Made by a program: the position numbers and the translations under genes. From Bacteroidaceae bacterium (GTDB lineage Bacteria > Bacteroidota > Bacteroidia > Bacteroidales > Bacteroidaceae): a stretch of DNA of 59,859 bases. Position 1 is the stretch's first letter. Every line of letters begins with the position of its first letter. Positions 59,745 to 59,859 of this stretch are shown one piece after another. The notes beneath the pieces are model-generated. The model made no database searches. It worked only from the letters and a program-made list of their open reading frames with translations, and had not been told where the DNA came from. The DNA is taken from the NCBI GenBank assembly GCA_017507385.1, contig JAFWAX010000081.1:1-59859 (forward strand), written 5' to 3'.

Positions 59745-59859
59745 AGATGTTCTTGACCCGTATGGGCCGCAATGCCAAATTTATCGTTACGGGCGATGTT
59801 ACACAGGTGGACCTTCCACGTCGCAGCGACAGTGGCTTGGTCGGAGCAATGGATGCGGT
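59729..59859 (+). CDS. PhoH-family ATPase fragment fused to the xylA break
   Basis: In the frame of positions 59729-59857 the DNA encodes [18 protein letters not shown], then [16 protein letters not shown] and SGLVGAMDA. This is the segment that follows the Walker B motif in PhoH-like proteins. It has no start and runs off the window edge. The frame differs from that of xylA, and the two coding regions meet within CACACATTTCGCAG (59727-59740) with no intergenic DNA. Either an assembly chimera or a real rearrangement would give this. Confidence 0.8.

Overview
The window is Bacteroidota DNA, most likely from Prevotella or a close relative in the Prevotellaceae. Many genes are preceded by the phylum's -7 box (TAnnTTTG, usually TATCTTTG or TACCTTTG), in three cases with a TTTG element exactly 19 nt upstream, and Shine-Dalgarno sequences are weak or absent. 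The gene content agrees: a SusD-like lipoprotein, an S46 dipeptidyl peptidase, DUF4271, secreted proteins with type IX secretion (T9SS)-like C-terminal tails, and a xylanase / GH43 / GPH-symporter cluster that resembles the known xyn cluster of Prevotella bryantii. I saw no rRNA, tRNA, CRISPR array, transposase or prophage gene.

Layout. 1-3.9 kb (+): the 3' end of a large surface protein, a secreted protein with a duplicated DUF4369-like domain, argB, and an ECF sigma factor with an anti-sigma-like partner. 4.0-8.6 kb (-): greA, a HIT protein, a YgjP-like metalloprotease, then the menaquinone genes for a hotdog thioesterase, menF and menD. 8.8-15.5 kb (-): an outer-membrane barrel, a TPR protein and a hybrid SusD-like lipoprotein. 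15.9-23.0 kb (+): nadB, an M16 protease, a PH-domain membrane protein, dacB and menC, so menC is about 15 kb from menFD. 23.4-24.7 kb (-): purD. 24.8-27.5 kb (+): cysE and an RlmL-like RNA methyltransferase whose 3' end overlaps tatD on the other strand. 27.3-31.9 kb (-): metK, DUF4271, hemD, rnpA, yidD and tatD, headed by a SAM-II riboswitch. 32.4 kb (+): a tiny lipoprotein. 32.6-44.0 kb (-): a T9SS-type metalloprotease, then topA, aroK, speA, a flippase and an S46 peptidase as one likely operon. 44.7-49.8 kb (+): symporter, GH10 xylanase, GH43 xylosidase and xylB. 49.9-51.7 kb (-): a CotH-kinase protein. 52.2-59.7 kb (+): a cation/proton antiporter broken by one in-frame stop, a large secreted GH2 beta-galactosidase, a degenerate-Nudix regulator and xylA.

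The carbohydrate genes form a plausible pathway. The exported GH10 enzyme cuts xylan, the symporter imports xylo-oligosaccharides, cytoplasmic GH43 releases xylose, and XylA and XylB convert it to xylulose 5-phosphate under the Nudix-type regulator. There is no SusC/SusD pair in the cluster.

The main unusual signals are these. (1) A three-copy palindromic MITE-like element at 23.1, 28.0 and 44.2 kb. (2) A large palindrome in every divergent intergenic region, including two GTACCCCTCG-class modules. (3) A SAM-II riboswitch before metK. (4) A probable CAA-to-TAA nonsense change in the antiporter. (5) A 158-bp antisense coding overlap of the methyltransferase gene and tatD. (6) A xylA reading frame that breaks off and continues directly into phoH-like coding sequence in the last 130 bp, which may be an assembly chimera or a rearrangement.
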